Assembly: GCF_022374935.2 (NCBI RefSeq)
Contig: NZ_CP092430.2
Span: 4,030,001 to 4,094,000, forward strand
DNA: 64,000 bases
Source of the DNA: Mycolicibacter virginiensis
GTDB taxonomy: Bacteria; Actinomycetota; Actinomycetes; Mycobacteriales; Mycobacteriaceae
Reading direction: 5' to 3'
Shown: positions 8,656 through 17,193 of the stretch, in pieces
Layout: every line of letters begins with the position of its first letter
Position numbering within the stretch: the stretch's first letter is position 1
The notes under the pieces: generated by a model
What the model saw: the letters and a program-made list of their open reading frames with translations, nothing else
The model's database searches: none
What the model was told of the DNA's origin: nothing
Made by a program: the position numbers and the translations under genes

Positions 8656-9432
8656 GTGACCGAGACGGGCCTCGTGAGGACTGCTGTCGTGACCGGGGGC
8701 GCCTCGGGTATCGGTGCGGCAGTCGTGAACCGATTACGCGCCGCGGGCCACCGGGTGGCCATCATCGACCTCAAGCCCGACGGCGGTTCAGCAAGCCTCG
8801 ACGGAGGAGAGGCGAAGCTGGGGCCGGCGCATGAACACGGGCAAGATGGTGCCTTCGCCGCCGACGTGACCGATCGCGCACAGATCGACGCCGCGCTGAC
8901 GCAGATCCGCGAACAGCTCGGGCCGGTCACCATCCTGGTCAACGCCGCCGGCAAAGACGGGTTTAAAAAGTTCAGCCACATCAGCTTCGAGGACTGGCAG
9001 CAGATCATCGACATCAACCTCAACGGTGTCTTCCACACCGTTCAGGCGGTGCTGCCCGACATGATCGAGGCCGGCTGGGGTCGCATCGTCAACATCTCCT
9101 CGTCGAGCACCCATTCCGGGACTCCTTATATGGCGCACTATGTTGCGGCCAAGTCCGCCGTCAACGGACTCACCAAGACATTGGCGTTGGAGTACGGGCC
9201 GAGTGGTATCACGGTCAACGCCGTACCGCCGGGCTTCATCGACACCCCCATGCTGCGCAACGCCGATCGGCAAGGGTTCCTCGGCAACATCGAGGACAAC
9301 ATCGCCAAGACCCCGGTGCGGCGCATGGGACAGCCTGAAGACATCGCGGCGGCCTGCGCGTTCCTGGTGTCCGAGGAGGCCGGCTACATCACCGGACAGA
9401 TCCTCGGCGTCAATGGCGGCCGAAACACCTGA
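8656..9432 (+). CDS. Short-chain dehydrogenase/reductase (SDR)
   Basis: A 258-residue classical SDR. It shows the cofactor motif TGGASGIGAAV near the N-terminus, NAAG, NISSSS with the catalytic Ser, and YVAAK with the Tyr-Lys pair. It ends VNGGRNT. It oxidises or reduces an alcohol/ketone with NAD(P)(H); the substrate is unknown. GTG at 8656 was chosen because AAAGGAG lies a few bases upstream; an in-frame TTG at 8599 would place the operator inside the gene. First gene of a unit with a mycofactocin-type SDR, a ferredoxin and a P450. Confidence 0.9.
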   Translation: MTETGLVRTAVVTGGASGIGAAVVNRLRAAGHRVAIIDLKPDGGSASLDGGEAKLGPAHEHGQDGAFAADVTDRAQIDAALTQIREQLGPVTILVNAAGKDGFKKFSHISFEDWQQIIDINLNGVFHTVQAVLPDMIEAGWGRIVNISSSSTHSGTPYMAHYVAAKSAVNGLTKTLALEYGPSGITVNAVPPGFIDTPMLRNADRQGFLGNIEDNIAKTPVRRMGQPEDIAAACAFLVSEEAGYITGQILGVNGGRNT

Positions 9433-9489
9433 CATTCACCACATTTCGCTACGCCACGGCGTGCAGGAGCACTAACGAAAGGAACAGCA

Positions 9490-10350
9490 GTGGGACGCGT
9501 TGCCGGAAAGGTCGCATTCATCACCGGAGCAGCCCGCGGACAGGGCCGCAGCCACGCACTGCGACTGGCCGAGGAAGGCGCCGACATCATCGCCGTCGAC
9601 CTGTGTCAGGACATCGAAACGATCGGCTACCCGATGGCGCGACCCGAAGACCTCGAGGAGACCGCCAAGCTGGTCGAGAAGACCGGGCGCAGCATTGTCA
9701 CCGCGCAGGCCGACGTGCGCGACGCGGCGGCGCTCAAGACCGCGCTCGACGCCGGCCTGGCCGAGTTCGGCAAGCTCGACATCGTTGTGGCGCAGGCGGG
9801 TGTGGCCGGCATGAAGGGCAACCCGCCGCTGCAGGCCTGGACCGACGTCATCAACACCAACCTGGTCGGCACCATCAACGGGATTCAGGTCGCGCTGCCC
9901 CACCTGTCTGAGGGCGCCTCGATCATCGCCACCTCCTCGGCGGCCGCATTGATGGACGCCCACCAGAAAGCCAACCCGGGCGGCGACCCGGGCGGGATGG
10001 CCTACATGACCTCCAAGCGGTTGATCGCGCAGTACGTGCATGATCTCGCAACGGAGTTGGCGGTGCGCGGCATCCGCGCCAACGTCATCCACCCGACCAA
10101 CTGCAACACCGACATGTTGCAGAGCGAGCCGATGTACCGCTCCTTCCGGCCCGACCTGGAACACCCCACCCGCGCCGACGCCGAACCGGTCTTCTACGTC
10201 CAGCAGGCGATGAAGGTGCCGTTCATCGAACCCGAGGACATCTCCAACGCGGTGCTGTGGCTCGCCTCCGAGGAGGCCCGCTACGTCACCGGCATGCAGT
10301 TGCGGGTGGACGCCGGCGGATACCTGAAGTGGTACGACTACCACGTCTGA
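9490..10350 (+). CDS. Mycofactocin-coupled SDR family oxidoreductase
   Basis: A 286-residue SDR with TGAARGQGRSHA, an insert after the second strand (MARPEDLEETAKLVEKTGR), TSSAAA, and YMTSK. This insert and the GRVAGKVAFITGAARGQG start are typical of the family that holds its NAD tightly and is recycled by the redox peptide mycofactocin (TIGR03971 group; carveol dehydrogenase is a member). It probably oxidises a secondary alcohol produced by the neighbouring P450. The GTG start follows GAAAGGAAC. No mycofactocin synthesis gene is in the window, so the cofactor would come from elsewhere on the genome. Confidence 0.88.
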   Translation: MGRVAGKVAFITGAARGQGRSHALRLAEEGADIIAVDLCQDIETIGYPMARPEDLEETAKLVEKTGRSIVTAQADVRDAAALKTALDAGLAEFGKLDIVVAQAGVAGMKGNPPLQAWTDVINTNLVGTINGIQVALPHLSEGASIIATSSAAALMDAHQKANPGGDPGGMAYMTSKRLIAQYVHDLATELAVRGIRANVIHPTNCNTDMLQSEPMYRSFRPDLEHPTRADAEPVFYVQQAMKVPFIEPEDISNAVLWLASEEARYVTGMQLRVDAGGYLKWYDYHV

Positions 10351-10401
10351 TGACGCCCGACTATTCGCAGCGGACCGAAATCGGTTGAAAGGAGCGATAA
10401 C

Positions 10402-10596
10402 ATGAAGGTTTCCGTTGACGGCCAGCGGTGCCAGGGCCACACGCTCTGCGCGATGATCGCGCCCGATTCCTTCGTGCTCAACGACATTGACGGCACCTCT
10501 TCGCCGGTATCCGAGGTGGTTCCGGCCGATCAGCAGGACGCCGTGCGCGAGGCCGCACACTCCTGCCCCGAACAAGCCATTCTCATCGAGGAATGA
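10402..10596 (+). CDS. 3Fe-4S ferredoxin for P450
   Basis: A 64-residue ferredoxin: MKVSVDGQRCQGHTLC with a CX5C pattern, and a later Cys-Pro (SCPEQAI). Three cluster cysteines fit a [3Fe-4S] ferredoxin of the type paired with actinobacterial P450s. AAAGGAG precedes the ATG. It is followed 15 bp later by the P450 at 10612, which it most likely reduces. Confidence 0.92.
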   Translation: MKVSVDGQRCQGHTLCAMIAPDSFVLNDIDGTSSPVSEVVPADQQDAVREAAHSCPEQAILIEE

Positions 10597-10611
10597 ATTA
10601 GGGAGGATTCC

Positions 10612-11994
10612 TTGAGCGTCAACGATTCCCTGGCCGCGACCGGCCACGACGATGCAGCCGAAGATCGCAAGAAGAACACCTTCTACTTCGATCGGCACAC
10701 CCCGGAGTACCGTGATCGCTTCGACGAGATCACCACCGAGATGCACGCCAAGTGCCCGATGGCGTGGAGTCCCACCTACAACGGACACTGGGTGGCCGCC
10801 GACAGCAAGCACGTCTTCGAACTGGCGCGCTGCCCCGTCGTCTCCAACCATCACGACATCAGCGGGGAAACTCCTTTCCAGGGCATCACCATCCCCAAGG
10901 CCAGCCGCGCGACCGTCGTGCGCGGCGGCATCTTGGAGATGGACGAGCCCGAGCACAGCGCATACCGTGGCGCGCTGAACCCGTACCTGTCCCCCGCGGC
11001 GATCAAGCGGTGGATTCCGTTCGTAGATGAGATCACCCGCGCCGCACTCGATGAGCACATCGAGTCGGGACACATCGACTTTGTCGAGCACCTGGCCAAT
11101 GTGGTTCCCGCAGTGTTCACCCTCGCCATGATGGGCATCGAACTCAAGAAGTGGAACGTCTACAGCGAGCCCACGCACGCCTCGGTGTACACCCCGGAGC
11201 ACTCACCCGATCGCGAAAAGATCAACGAGCAGCATCGCGAAATGGGCATCGACATCATCAACAACATGATGGAGATCCGGGAGAACCCTCGCCCGGGCCT
11301 GGTGAACGCCATGCTGCAGTTGCGCATCGACGGCGAGCCCGCACCCGACATCGAGATCCTGGGCAACCTGGGCCTGGTCATCGGCGGCGGATTCGACACC
11401 ACCACCGCACTGACCGCACACGCACTGGAATGGCTCGGCCAGAACCCGGCGGAACGCACCCGACTCAGCCAGGAACGCGCAACACTGCTGGACCCGGCGA
11501 CCGAGGAGTTCCTGCGGTTCTTCACCCCCGCACCCGGTGACGGCCGAACATTCGCCGAAGATGTCGAGGTAGAGGGCCAGCAGTTCAAACAGTTCGAGCG
11601 ACTGTGGCTGTCGTGGGCGATGGCCAACCGCGACCCGGCGATCTTCGAAGACCCCAACCGCGTCATCATGGACCGTAAAGGCAACCGGCACTTCAGCTTC
11701 GGCCTAGGGGTGCACCGCTGCATCGGTTCCAACGTGGCGCGCACAGTTTTCAAGTCGATGCTGACCGCGGTGCTCGACCGGATGCCCGATTATGAGTGCG
11801 ACCCCGAGGGGGCGGTGCACTACGACACCATCGGTGTCATCCAGGGTATGCGGAACCTGCCGGCCACCTTCACCCCGGGTAAGCGGCTCGGGCCGGGGTT
11901 GGACGAGACCCTGGAGAAGCTGCAGCGGATCTGCGACGAGCAGGAGTGCGCCCGGCCGATCACCGAGCTCAAGGAACAGGTCGTCATCGACTGA
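10612..11994 (+). CDS. Cytochrome P450
   Basis: A 460-residue P450, soluble (no membrane segment). It has the I-helix motif GGGFDTTTALT, an EEFLRF segment matching the ExxR helix, and the heme loop FGLGVHRCIGS with the Cys ligand at residue 370. The TTG start follows GGGAGGATTCC, so the codon choice is well supported. The first 25 residues are polar and the C-terminus extends about 40 residues past the usual end (helical, Cys-containing). Likely hydroxylates an alicyclic or terpenoid compound with the ferredoxin at 10402; CYP family not assigned. Confidence 0.93.
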   Translation: MSVNDSLAATGHDDAAEDRKKNTFYFDRHTPEYRDRFDEITTEMHAKCPMAWSPTYNGHWVAADSKHVFELARCPVVSNHHDISGETPFQGITIPKASRATVVRGGILEMDEPEHSAYRGALNPYLSPAAIKRWIPFVDEITRAALDEHIESGHIDFVEHLANVVPAVFTLAMMGIELKKWNVYSEPTHASVYTPEHSPDREKINEQHREMGIDIINNMMEIRENPRPGLVNAMLQLRIDGEPAPDIEILGNLGLVIGGGFDTTTALTAHALEWLGQNPAERTRLSQERATLLDPATEEFLRFFTPAPGDGRTFAEDVEVEGQQFKQFERLWLSWAMANRDPAIFEDPNRVIMDRKGNRHFSFGLGVHRCIGSNVARTVFKSMLTAVLDRMPDYECDPEGAVHYDTIGVIQGMRNLPATFTPGKRLGPGLDETLEKLQRICDEQECARPITELKEQVVID

Positions 11995-12004
11995 CGTTCC
12001 TTGC

Positions 12005-12065
12005 GCGAGCAGACATAAAAGCGCCCATTTCAAGCCGAAAATAGGGCGCTTTTATGTCTGCTCGC
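12005..12065. terminator. Long perfect hairpin, bidirectional terminator
   Basis: Arms 12005-12026 and 12044-12065 are perfect 22-bp inverted repeats around a 17-base loop. The arms contain AAAA/TTTT runs followed by a GC-rich block. It sits between two converging genes (P450 and acyl-CoA dehydrogenase), which fits a two-way transcription stop. Hairpins of this type (GCGAGCAGAC...) are common between mycobacterial genes. Confidence 0.75.
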
Positions 12066-12080
12066 GGTACCGATCTCGCG

Positions 12081-13256
12081 CTAGCCGCGGGGCAGGCCCA
12101 GCCCCTGCTGAGCGATGATGTTGCGGTGGATCTCCGAGGTGCCCCCGGCGATGGTGCCGGAGAAGCTGCGGGCATGCCGCTCGAACCAGCTGGCGAAGTA
12201 ACTGTCAAGGTTCATCGGCGCATACGGGCCCGAATTCGCAGGGTGCACAAGACCGTCCACTCCGGCCGCATCCAGCGCGTGACCGGAGGCGAACATCTCG
12301 GCCTCGGAGCCGAGCAACTTGAGCACCGACAGTGCGGCCACGTCTTCCTCGCCACGCGCCGCGCGCGCCAGCGCTGCCGACCCCAGCAGGCGCAGCGCCT
12401 GATAGTCCATGACCGCCGTGGCAAACCGGTCACGTTCGAGAGCACCCTCGGGGTGGAAGTCGGCGATGATGTTGTCCAGCCGGTCGGCGAAACCCAGCCA
12501 CATCATGGTGCGTTCGTGGCCCAGGGAGCCGTTGGCCACCCGCCAGCCACCGTGCAGCGGACCGACCAGGTTCTCCGCCGGCACCCGTACATCGGTGAAG
12601 AAGACCTCGTTGAAGTCTTTGTCGTCGATCCCGCAGATGGTGGGGAACGGACGACGCACCACTCCCGGGGTGTCGGTGGGGATCACCAGCACACTGATGC
12701 CCTTGTGTTTGGGCGCATCGGGATCGGTGCGAACGAAGGTGAGCAGCACGTCGGCGTCATGCGCCCCCGAGGTCCACACCTTCTGGCCGTTGACGATGAA
12801 GTCTTCCCCGTCACGATCCGCCCGGGTCCGCAAGGACGCCAGGTCCGATCCCGCGCTCGGCTCGCTCATGCCCAGCGAGGCGGTGATCTCAGCGCGCAGA
12901 ATCGGCACCGCCCAGCGCTGCTTCTGCGCATCACTGCCGAACGAAAGCAGCGATGCCGCAATGATATTCACACCCTGTGGATTAAAGCTGTGATAAATGC
13001 GGCGCCGGCACAGCTCCTCGAGGTGCACGAACTGTTGCAGCAGGGTGGCGTTGCGGCCACCGAACTCCGGCGGATTGCCGGGCAACAACCAGCCGTTGTC
13101 GAACAGCAGACGCTGCCAGCGGCGCGCCCACTGCGGCATGTGCGACACCGAACGTGGTCGCTCCATGGTGTCGGCCTCGGGGGGCAGGTTGGCGTCGAGG
13201 AAGGCCGCGAACTCGGCGCGGAATTCCTCGACCTCGGGATCAAATGCGAGCTGCAA
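12081..13256 (-). CDS. Acyl-CoA dehydrogenase, large-type subunit
   Basis: A 391-residue FAD acyl-CoA dehydrogenase. It starts with LAFDPEVEEFRAEF, has the beta-domain signature MSEPSAGSDLASL and INGQKVWTSGA-type motif (VNGQKVWTSGAH), and ends with the FAD-contact GGTSEIHRNIIAQQ. TTG at 13256 follows GAGGAATACC. Its start overlaps the end of the upstream acyl-CoA dehydrogenase by 17 bp. Mycobacterial steroid side-chain dehydrogenases work as two-gene heterotetramers (ChsE1/ChsE2 type), and this pair has the same layout. It closely resembles the protein at 34368-35540. Confidence 0.92.
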   Translation of the reverse strand: MQLAFDPEVEEFRAEFAAFLDANLPPEADTMERPRSVSHMPQWARRWQRLLFDNGWLLPGNPPEFGGRNATLLQQFVHLEELCRRRIYHSFNPQGVNIIAASLLSFGSDAQKQRWAVPILRAEITASLGMSEPSAGSDLASLRTRADRDGEDFIVNGQKVWTSGAHDADVLLTFVRTDPDAPKHKGISVLVIPTDTPGVVRRPFPTICGIDDKDFNEVFFTDVRVPAENLVGPLHGGWRVANGSLGHERTMMWLGFADRLDNIIADFHPEGALERDRFATAVMDYQALRLLGSAALARAARGEEDVAALSVLKLLGSEAEMFASGHALDAAGVDGLVHPANSGPYAPMNLDSYFASWFERHARSFSGTIAGGTSEIHRNIIAQQGLGLPRG

Positions 13257-14247
13257 GGTATTCCTCGGCGATCGCGGCTCGGTGCTGCGCGGCACCACCG
13301 AGCATCAGCTCCCCTGCCTTGGCCCGCTTGAGTGCGAACTGCAGGTCGTTCTCCCAGGTGAATCCCATCGCACCGAACAGCTGCAGCCCGTGCCGGAAAA
13401 CCACCGACTGACATTCCCCGGCGGCAGCCTTGGCCATCGCGGACGCCATCCGCCGCCGCGGGTCATCGACTGCGATCGTCAGCGCGGCGAAATAGGCCAG
13501 CGCCCGGGCGCGTTCGATCGCCACGTGCATGTCGGCGGCCTTGTGCTGGACGGCCTGGAAGGAACCGATCGGCACCCCGAACTGTTGCCGGCTACGGACA
13601 TGCTCCAGCGCCAGGTCGAGAATGCGCTGGCAGGCGCCGACCGTCGTCATCGCCATTCCGCTCAGCGCGACGTGGCGGGCCCGCTCTACATCGACGCGGA
13701 GCCGGGCGCTGTCGGGCACCTCGACTCCGGCGAACGACACGTCACTGACATGTAGCGTCGGGTCGAAGACGGCCGACTTGCGCGTCGTCACCGCACCGGC
13801 GTCGACCAAGAACACGCCCGCCGCGGTGACCACCGCCAGCCGATCGGCGCGGTCGCCGTCCAGGACATGCAGGGCGGTTCCCTCCAGCACCCAGCCGCCG
13901 GCGTTGCGGTGCGCAGTCACCCCGCTGAACACCGCCGCGCCCGTGGATCCGTCCGGGTTGTGGTGTTCACCGACCAGCGGAGCGAACTGGGTCATGGTTG
14001 CCAGGAACGGGGTGGGATCCGTGGCGCGGCCCAGTTCTTCGAGGACGATCGCCAGCTCTACCGCGGTTTCCGGCTCGTGCAACTCGGTCCAGCCCAGGTC
14101 GACATAAACCTTCCAGAGCGCGTCGACTGCGCCGCCTTCCTCGCCTTCGGCCACACTGCGCACCAACGAGGGCGAACACTGTTTGCCCACCACATCGCGT
14201 ACCGTGCCCTGCCACAGTCGCTGATCTTCGTCGAACTCCAAGAGCAT
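13240..14247 (-). CDS. Acyl-CoA dehydrogenase, partner subunit
   Basis: A 335-residue member of the acyl-CoA dehydrogenase family with a divergent N-terminal half and a typical C-terminal domain (RSRQQFGVPIGSFQAVQHK, then HGLQLFGAMGFTWENDLQ). This is the smaller, divergent subunit found in heteromeric mycobacterial acyl-CoA dehydrogenases. The ATG at 14247 follows GGGAGAGGTGG. An operator palindrome lies 27 bp upstream, so this gene probably leads the unit that includes the subunit at 12081. Confidence 0.88.
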   Translation of the reverse strand: MLLEFDEDQRLWQGTVRDVVGKQCSPSLVRSVAEGEEGGAVDALWKVYVDLGWTELHEPETAVELAIVLEELGRATDPTPFLATMTQFAPLVGEHHNPDGSTGAAVFSGVTAHRNAGGWVLEGTALHVLDGDRADRLAVVTAAGVFLVDAGAVTTRKSAVFDPTLHVSDVSFAGVEVPDSARLRVDVERARHVALSGMAMTTVGACQRILDLALEHVRSRQQFGVPIGSFQAVQHKAADMHVAIERARALAYFAALTIAVDDPRRRMASAMAKAAAGECQSVVFRHGLQLFGAMGFTWENDLQFALKRAKAGELMLGGAAQHRAAIAEEYLAARI

Positions 14248-14273
14248 TACAGCCACCTCTCCCAAGCGCCGAT

Positions 14274-14290
14274 TGAGAATAGCATTCTCG
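14274..14290. promoter_or_regulatory. Candidate TetR-type operator, copy 2
   Basis: TGAGAATagcATTCTCG, with perfect GAGAAT/ATTCTC arms. It lies just before the acyl-CoA dehydrogenase subunit at 14247 (minus) and about 230 bp before the divergent amidohydrolase at 14517. Confidence 0.75.
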
Positions 14291-14411
14291 TTAACGGATG
14301 TAACGATCTCGCCATGAGGTGCCTTGTCATCGCTGCGCAACGCCCTGGCGATCGCCCCAGCGCCCCAGCACCCGCGGGCGCCGGACGCTCGCCGGAATGA
14401 GAACCTTGTTC

Positions 14412-14439
14412 TTGCGTACAAAGAATACAGCTATACAAT
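14412..14439 (+). promoter_or_regulatory. Possible promoter of the amidohydrolase operon
   Basis: TTGCGT (14412-14417) and TACAAT (14434-14439) are spaced by 16 bases, an acceptable sigma-A-like pair in an A/T-rich patch of an otherwise GC-rich 269-bp intergenic region. It would start transcription about 70 bases before the ATG at 14517. Judged by eye only. Confidence 0.3.
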
Positions 14440-14516
14440 GGTCTTCACCGGGGGGCCGGGCGGCACGGTGACTGCACCACAGTGCCCGGCGGGCGGTACG
14501 ACGAAGGGCGGCGTTG

Positions 14517-15614
14517 ATGATCGAGCACCCGGACGGCACGCGCACGCCCGTCATCGACGCCAGTGTGCACATCTTTGCGACGTCCAACGCCGACCTACGC
14601 AGCTTCATGCGCGAACCGTTCAAGAGCCGGGGCTTCCCCGACTACGAGATGGACTGGTACGGCGCGCCGGGCGGCGAGTACGCACCAGGCACCGACGGCC
14701 CGCAGCGCCCATACCCCGGGTCGGACCCCGAGGTAGTCGCCCAACACCTGTTCGCCGAACGCGGGGTCGACGTGGCCGTGCTGCACCCGATGACCCGCGG
14801 AGTCATGCCGGACCGGCATCTTGGATCGGCGATCGCCGCGGCGCACAACGAGATCCTGGTGTCACGCTGGCTGGACCACCCCCAGTACGGCGAGCGCTTC
14901 CGGGGCACCATCCGAGTCAATCCGGACGACATCGCCGGCGCGCTGCGCGAGATCGAGCGGTGGAAGGACCACCCCCGGGTCGTGCAGATCGGCGTACCAC
15001 TGCAATCCCGGGAGCTCTTCGGCAAACCACAGTTCTGGCCGCTGTGGGAGGCGGCCATCGACGCCGGCCTACCGGTCGTGGCGCACATCGAAGTGGGTTC
15101 AGGCATCTCCGCCTCGCCAACACCGTCCGGCGTTCCCCGCACCTACGAGCAGTACGTCAGCTTCATGGCGTGCAATTACCTCTACCACCTGATGAACATG
15201 ATCGCCGAGGGCGTTTTCGAGCGGATGCCGGCGCTGAAGTTCGTGTGGGCCGACGGCGCCGCGGATCTACTGACACCGCTCATCTGGCGGATGGATACCT
15301 TCGGCCGGCCACACCTGGAGCAGACGCCGTGGGCGCCGAAGATGCCGAGTGACTACCTGCCCGGCCACGTCTACTTCGTGCAGGGCGCCATGGACGGCCC
15401 CGGGGACACCGATTTCGCCGGGGAATGGTTCGGCTTCACCGGCAAAGACGACATGGTGATGTACGGATCCAGCTATCCGCACTGGCAACGCAACGAACTG
15501 ACCATTCCGCACGCGTTCAGCGCCGAACAACGCGACAAGCTGTGCTGGCGCAACGCCAGTGAGCTCTACGGCATAGAAGTCCCTGCCGTACCAGCCATCG
15601 CGGGCGCACACTAG
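14517..15614 (+). CDS. Amidohydrolase-superfamily protein lacking a metal-ligand Asp
   Basis: A 365-residue protein of the amidohydrolase-2 (ACMSD-like) family: N-terminal DASVHIF, a central VVAHIE, and a C-terminal YGSSYPHW. Relatives, including the next gene, have SSDYPHW with an Asp that serves as a metal ligand; here Ser319 stands in its place, and DASVH replaces the usual DxDVH. It may therefore be inactive or differently metallated, and act as a partner of the protein at 15642, with which it shares the operon (27-bp gap). ATG at 14517 was chosen over an adjacent TTG because GAAGGGCGG precedes it. Confidence 0.85.
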   Translation: MIEHPDGTRTPVIDASVHIFATSNADLRSFMREPFKSRGFPDYEMDWYGAPGGEYAPGTDGPQRPYPGSDPEVVAQHLFAERGVDVAVLHPMTRGVMPDRHLGSAIAAAHNEILVSRWLDHPQYGERFRGTIRVNPDDIAGALREIERWKDHPRVVQIGVPLQSRELFGKPQFWPLWEAAIDAGLPVVAHIEVGSGISASPTPSGVPRTYEQYVSFMACNYLYHLMNMIAEGVFERMPALKFVWADGAADLLTPLIWRMDTFGRPHLEQTPWAPKMPSDYLPGHVYFVQGAMDGPGDTDFAGEWFGFTGKDDMVMYGSSYPHWQRNELTIPHAFSAEQRDKLCWRNASELYGIEVPAVPAIAGAH

Positions 15615-15641
15615 AGAGCAGTAGGACCGAGGGAGTTCACG

Positions 15642-16784
15642 ATGACCGTGACAGCTACCGAACGTAAGCCGGCCGCCGAGCGAATCGCCGTGCGATGCGT
15701 GGATTCGGACGTTCACCCGGTGCCTCGGCGCGGCGATCTGGTGCAGTACCTGCCCGAACCCTGGCGCAGCAAGTACTTTCTGCCCCGCCGGGTCGGCGAA
15801 CAGATCTACTACGACGCCCCCGACTACGCACACGCCTACGCCATGCGCGTTGACGCCTTCCCGGCCGACGGCGAATTCCCGGGAAGCGACCCGGAGTTGG
15901 CCTTCAAACAGTTGATCATGGAAGCCGGAGCCGACTACGCGATCCTCGAGCCCGCCGCCTACCCCGCCCGCATTCCCGAAGCACAGCAGGCGATGTCGTC
16001 CGCACTCAACGACTGGCAGGCCAACCACTGGCTCGACGCCAAGAACAACTGGCACGAGCGCTGGCGAGGCTCGATCTGCGCCGCGATCGAGGACCCAGCG
16101 GGCGCGGTCGCCGAGATCGAGAAGTGGGCCGGCCACCCCTACATGGCACAGATCCTGATCAAAGCCGAACCACGGCCCGCGTGGGGCGACCCCAAGTACG
16201 ACCCGATCTGGGCGGCAGCCACCAAACACAACATCACCGTGAGCTGCCACCTCTCCCGCAGCCATCACGAAGAACTGCCGATGCCGCCGGTAGGAATGCC
16301 CAGCTACAACCACGACTTCATGGTCACCTACTCACTCCTGGCGGCGAACCAGGTGATGAGCCTGGTCTTCGACGGGGTCTTCGACCGGCACCCGAACCTG
16401 CGCATCGTGCTCGTCGAACACGCCTTCACCTGGATCCTGCCGCTGATGTGGCGGATGGATGCCATCTATGCGGCCCGCAAGTCATGGGTGGACATCAAGC
16501 GCAAGCCGAGTGAGTACGTCAAGGACCACATCAAATTCACCACCCAGCCGTTGGACTACCCCGAGGACAAGACCGAACTCTCGCGGGCCCTCGAATGGAT
16601 GGAGTGCGAGAAGATCCTGCTCTATTCCTCGGACTACCCGCACTGGACCTTCGACGACCCGCGCTGGCTGGTCAAACACCTACCCAAGGCGGCCCGGGAA
16701 GCGGTGATGTTCAAGAACGGACTGCAGACCTACCACCTTCCCGACACGGTCCCGGCCCTCGAGGGACAGGTGCGGGTGTTCTAG
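15642..16784 (+). CDS. Amidohydrolase family protein (ACMSD-like)
   Basis: A 380-residue amidohydrolase-2 protein with VDSDVHPVP near residue 25, the His-containing SCHLSRSHH, and SSDYPHW with the conserved Asp at 331. The full set of motifs suggests a metal-dependent hydrolase or decarboxylase. GAGGGAG lies before the ATG. It abuts the Rieske gene (stop and ATG adjacent). The pairing of an intact and a degenerate copy hints at a heteromer. Confidence 0.88.
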   Translation: MTVTATERKPAAERIAVRCVDSDVHPVPRRGDLVQYLPEPWRSKYFLPRRVGEQIYYDAPDYAHAYAMRVDAFPADGEFPGSDPELAFKQLIMEAGADYAILEPAAYPARIPEAQQAMSSALNDWQANHWLDAKNNWHERWRGSICAAIEDPAGAVAEIEKWAGHPYMAQILIKAEPRPAWGDPKYDPIWAAATKHNITVSCHLSRSHHEELPMPPVGMPSYNHDFMVTYSLLAANQVMSLVFDGVFDRHPNLRIVLVEHAFTWILPLMWRMDAIYAARKSWVDIKRKPSEYVKDHIKFTTQPLDYPEDKTELSRALEWMECEKILLYSSDYPHWTFDDPRWLVKHLPKAAREAVMFKNGLQTYHLPDTVPALEGQVRVF

Positions 16785-17177
16785 ATGAGTCAGGACGAGC
16801 AGCGGCCCCGGCTGGCCCAGGGCCGCGAGCACATTGTTGCCACGATCGATGAAATCCCGCCCGGCACACACAAACTCGTGCCGATCGGGCATCACGGAGT
16901 CGGCGTGTACAACATCAACGGGACGTTCTACGCAATCGCGAACTTCTGCCCGCATCAGGGCGGTCCGCTGTGCTCTGGCCGGCTGCGCGGGCGCACCGTC
17001 GTCGACGAGGAGATCCCGGGCGACGCCGCCATGGTCCGCGACCTCGAATACATCTACTGCCCGTGGCATCAGTGGGGTTTCGAACTCGCCACCGGTACGA
17101 CCGCGGTCAAACCGGAGTGGAGCATCCGCACCTACCCGGTGCGGGTAGTCGGCAACGACGTCCTCGTCCAGGCCTAA
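16785..17177 (+). CDS. Rieske [2Fe-2S] protein
   Basis: A 130-residue single-domain Rieske protein: CPHQGG gives the first Cys/His pair and CPWHQWGF the second. A 33-residue segment between the pairs (SGRLRGRTVVDEEIPGDAAM) makes the loop longer than in standard Rieske ferredoxins. It carries electrons to an oxygenase or serves as an oxygenase subunit. The gene starts directly after the amidohydrolase stop and is followed by an alpha/beta hydrolase. Confidence 0.88.
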   Translation: MSQDEQRPRLAQGREHIVATIDEIPPGTHKLVPIGHHGVGVYNINGTFYAIANFCPHQGGPLCSGRLRGRTVVDEEIPGDAAMVRDLEYIYCPWHQWGFELATGTTAVKPEWSIRTYPVRVVGNDVLVQA

Positions 17178-17193
17178 CACACAGGAGCTTTCG

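Noticed and set aside
9472..11202. Long open frame of 576 codons on the minus strand opposite the SDR, ferredoxin and P450 genes
   Set aside because: It is antisense to three motif-rich genes, has no recognisable domain, and is rich in His, Arg, Gly and Val as expected for a mirror frame in GC-rich DNA.
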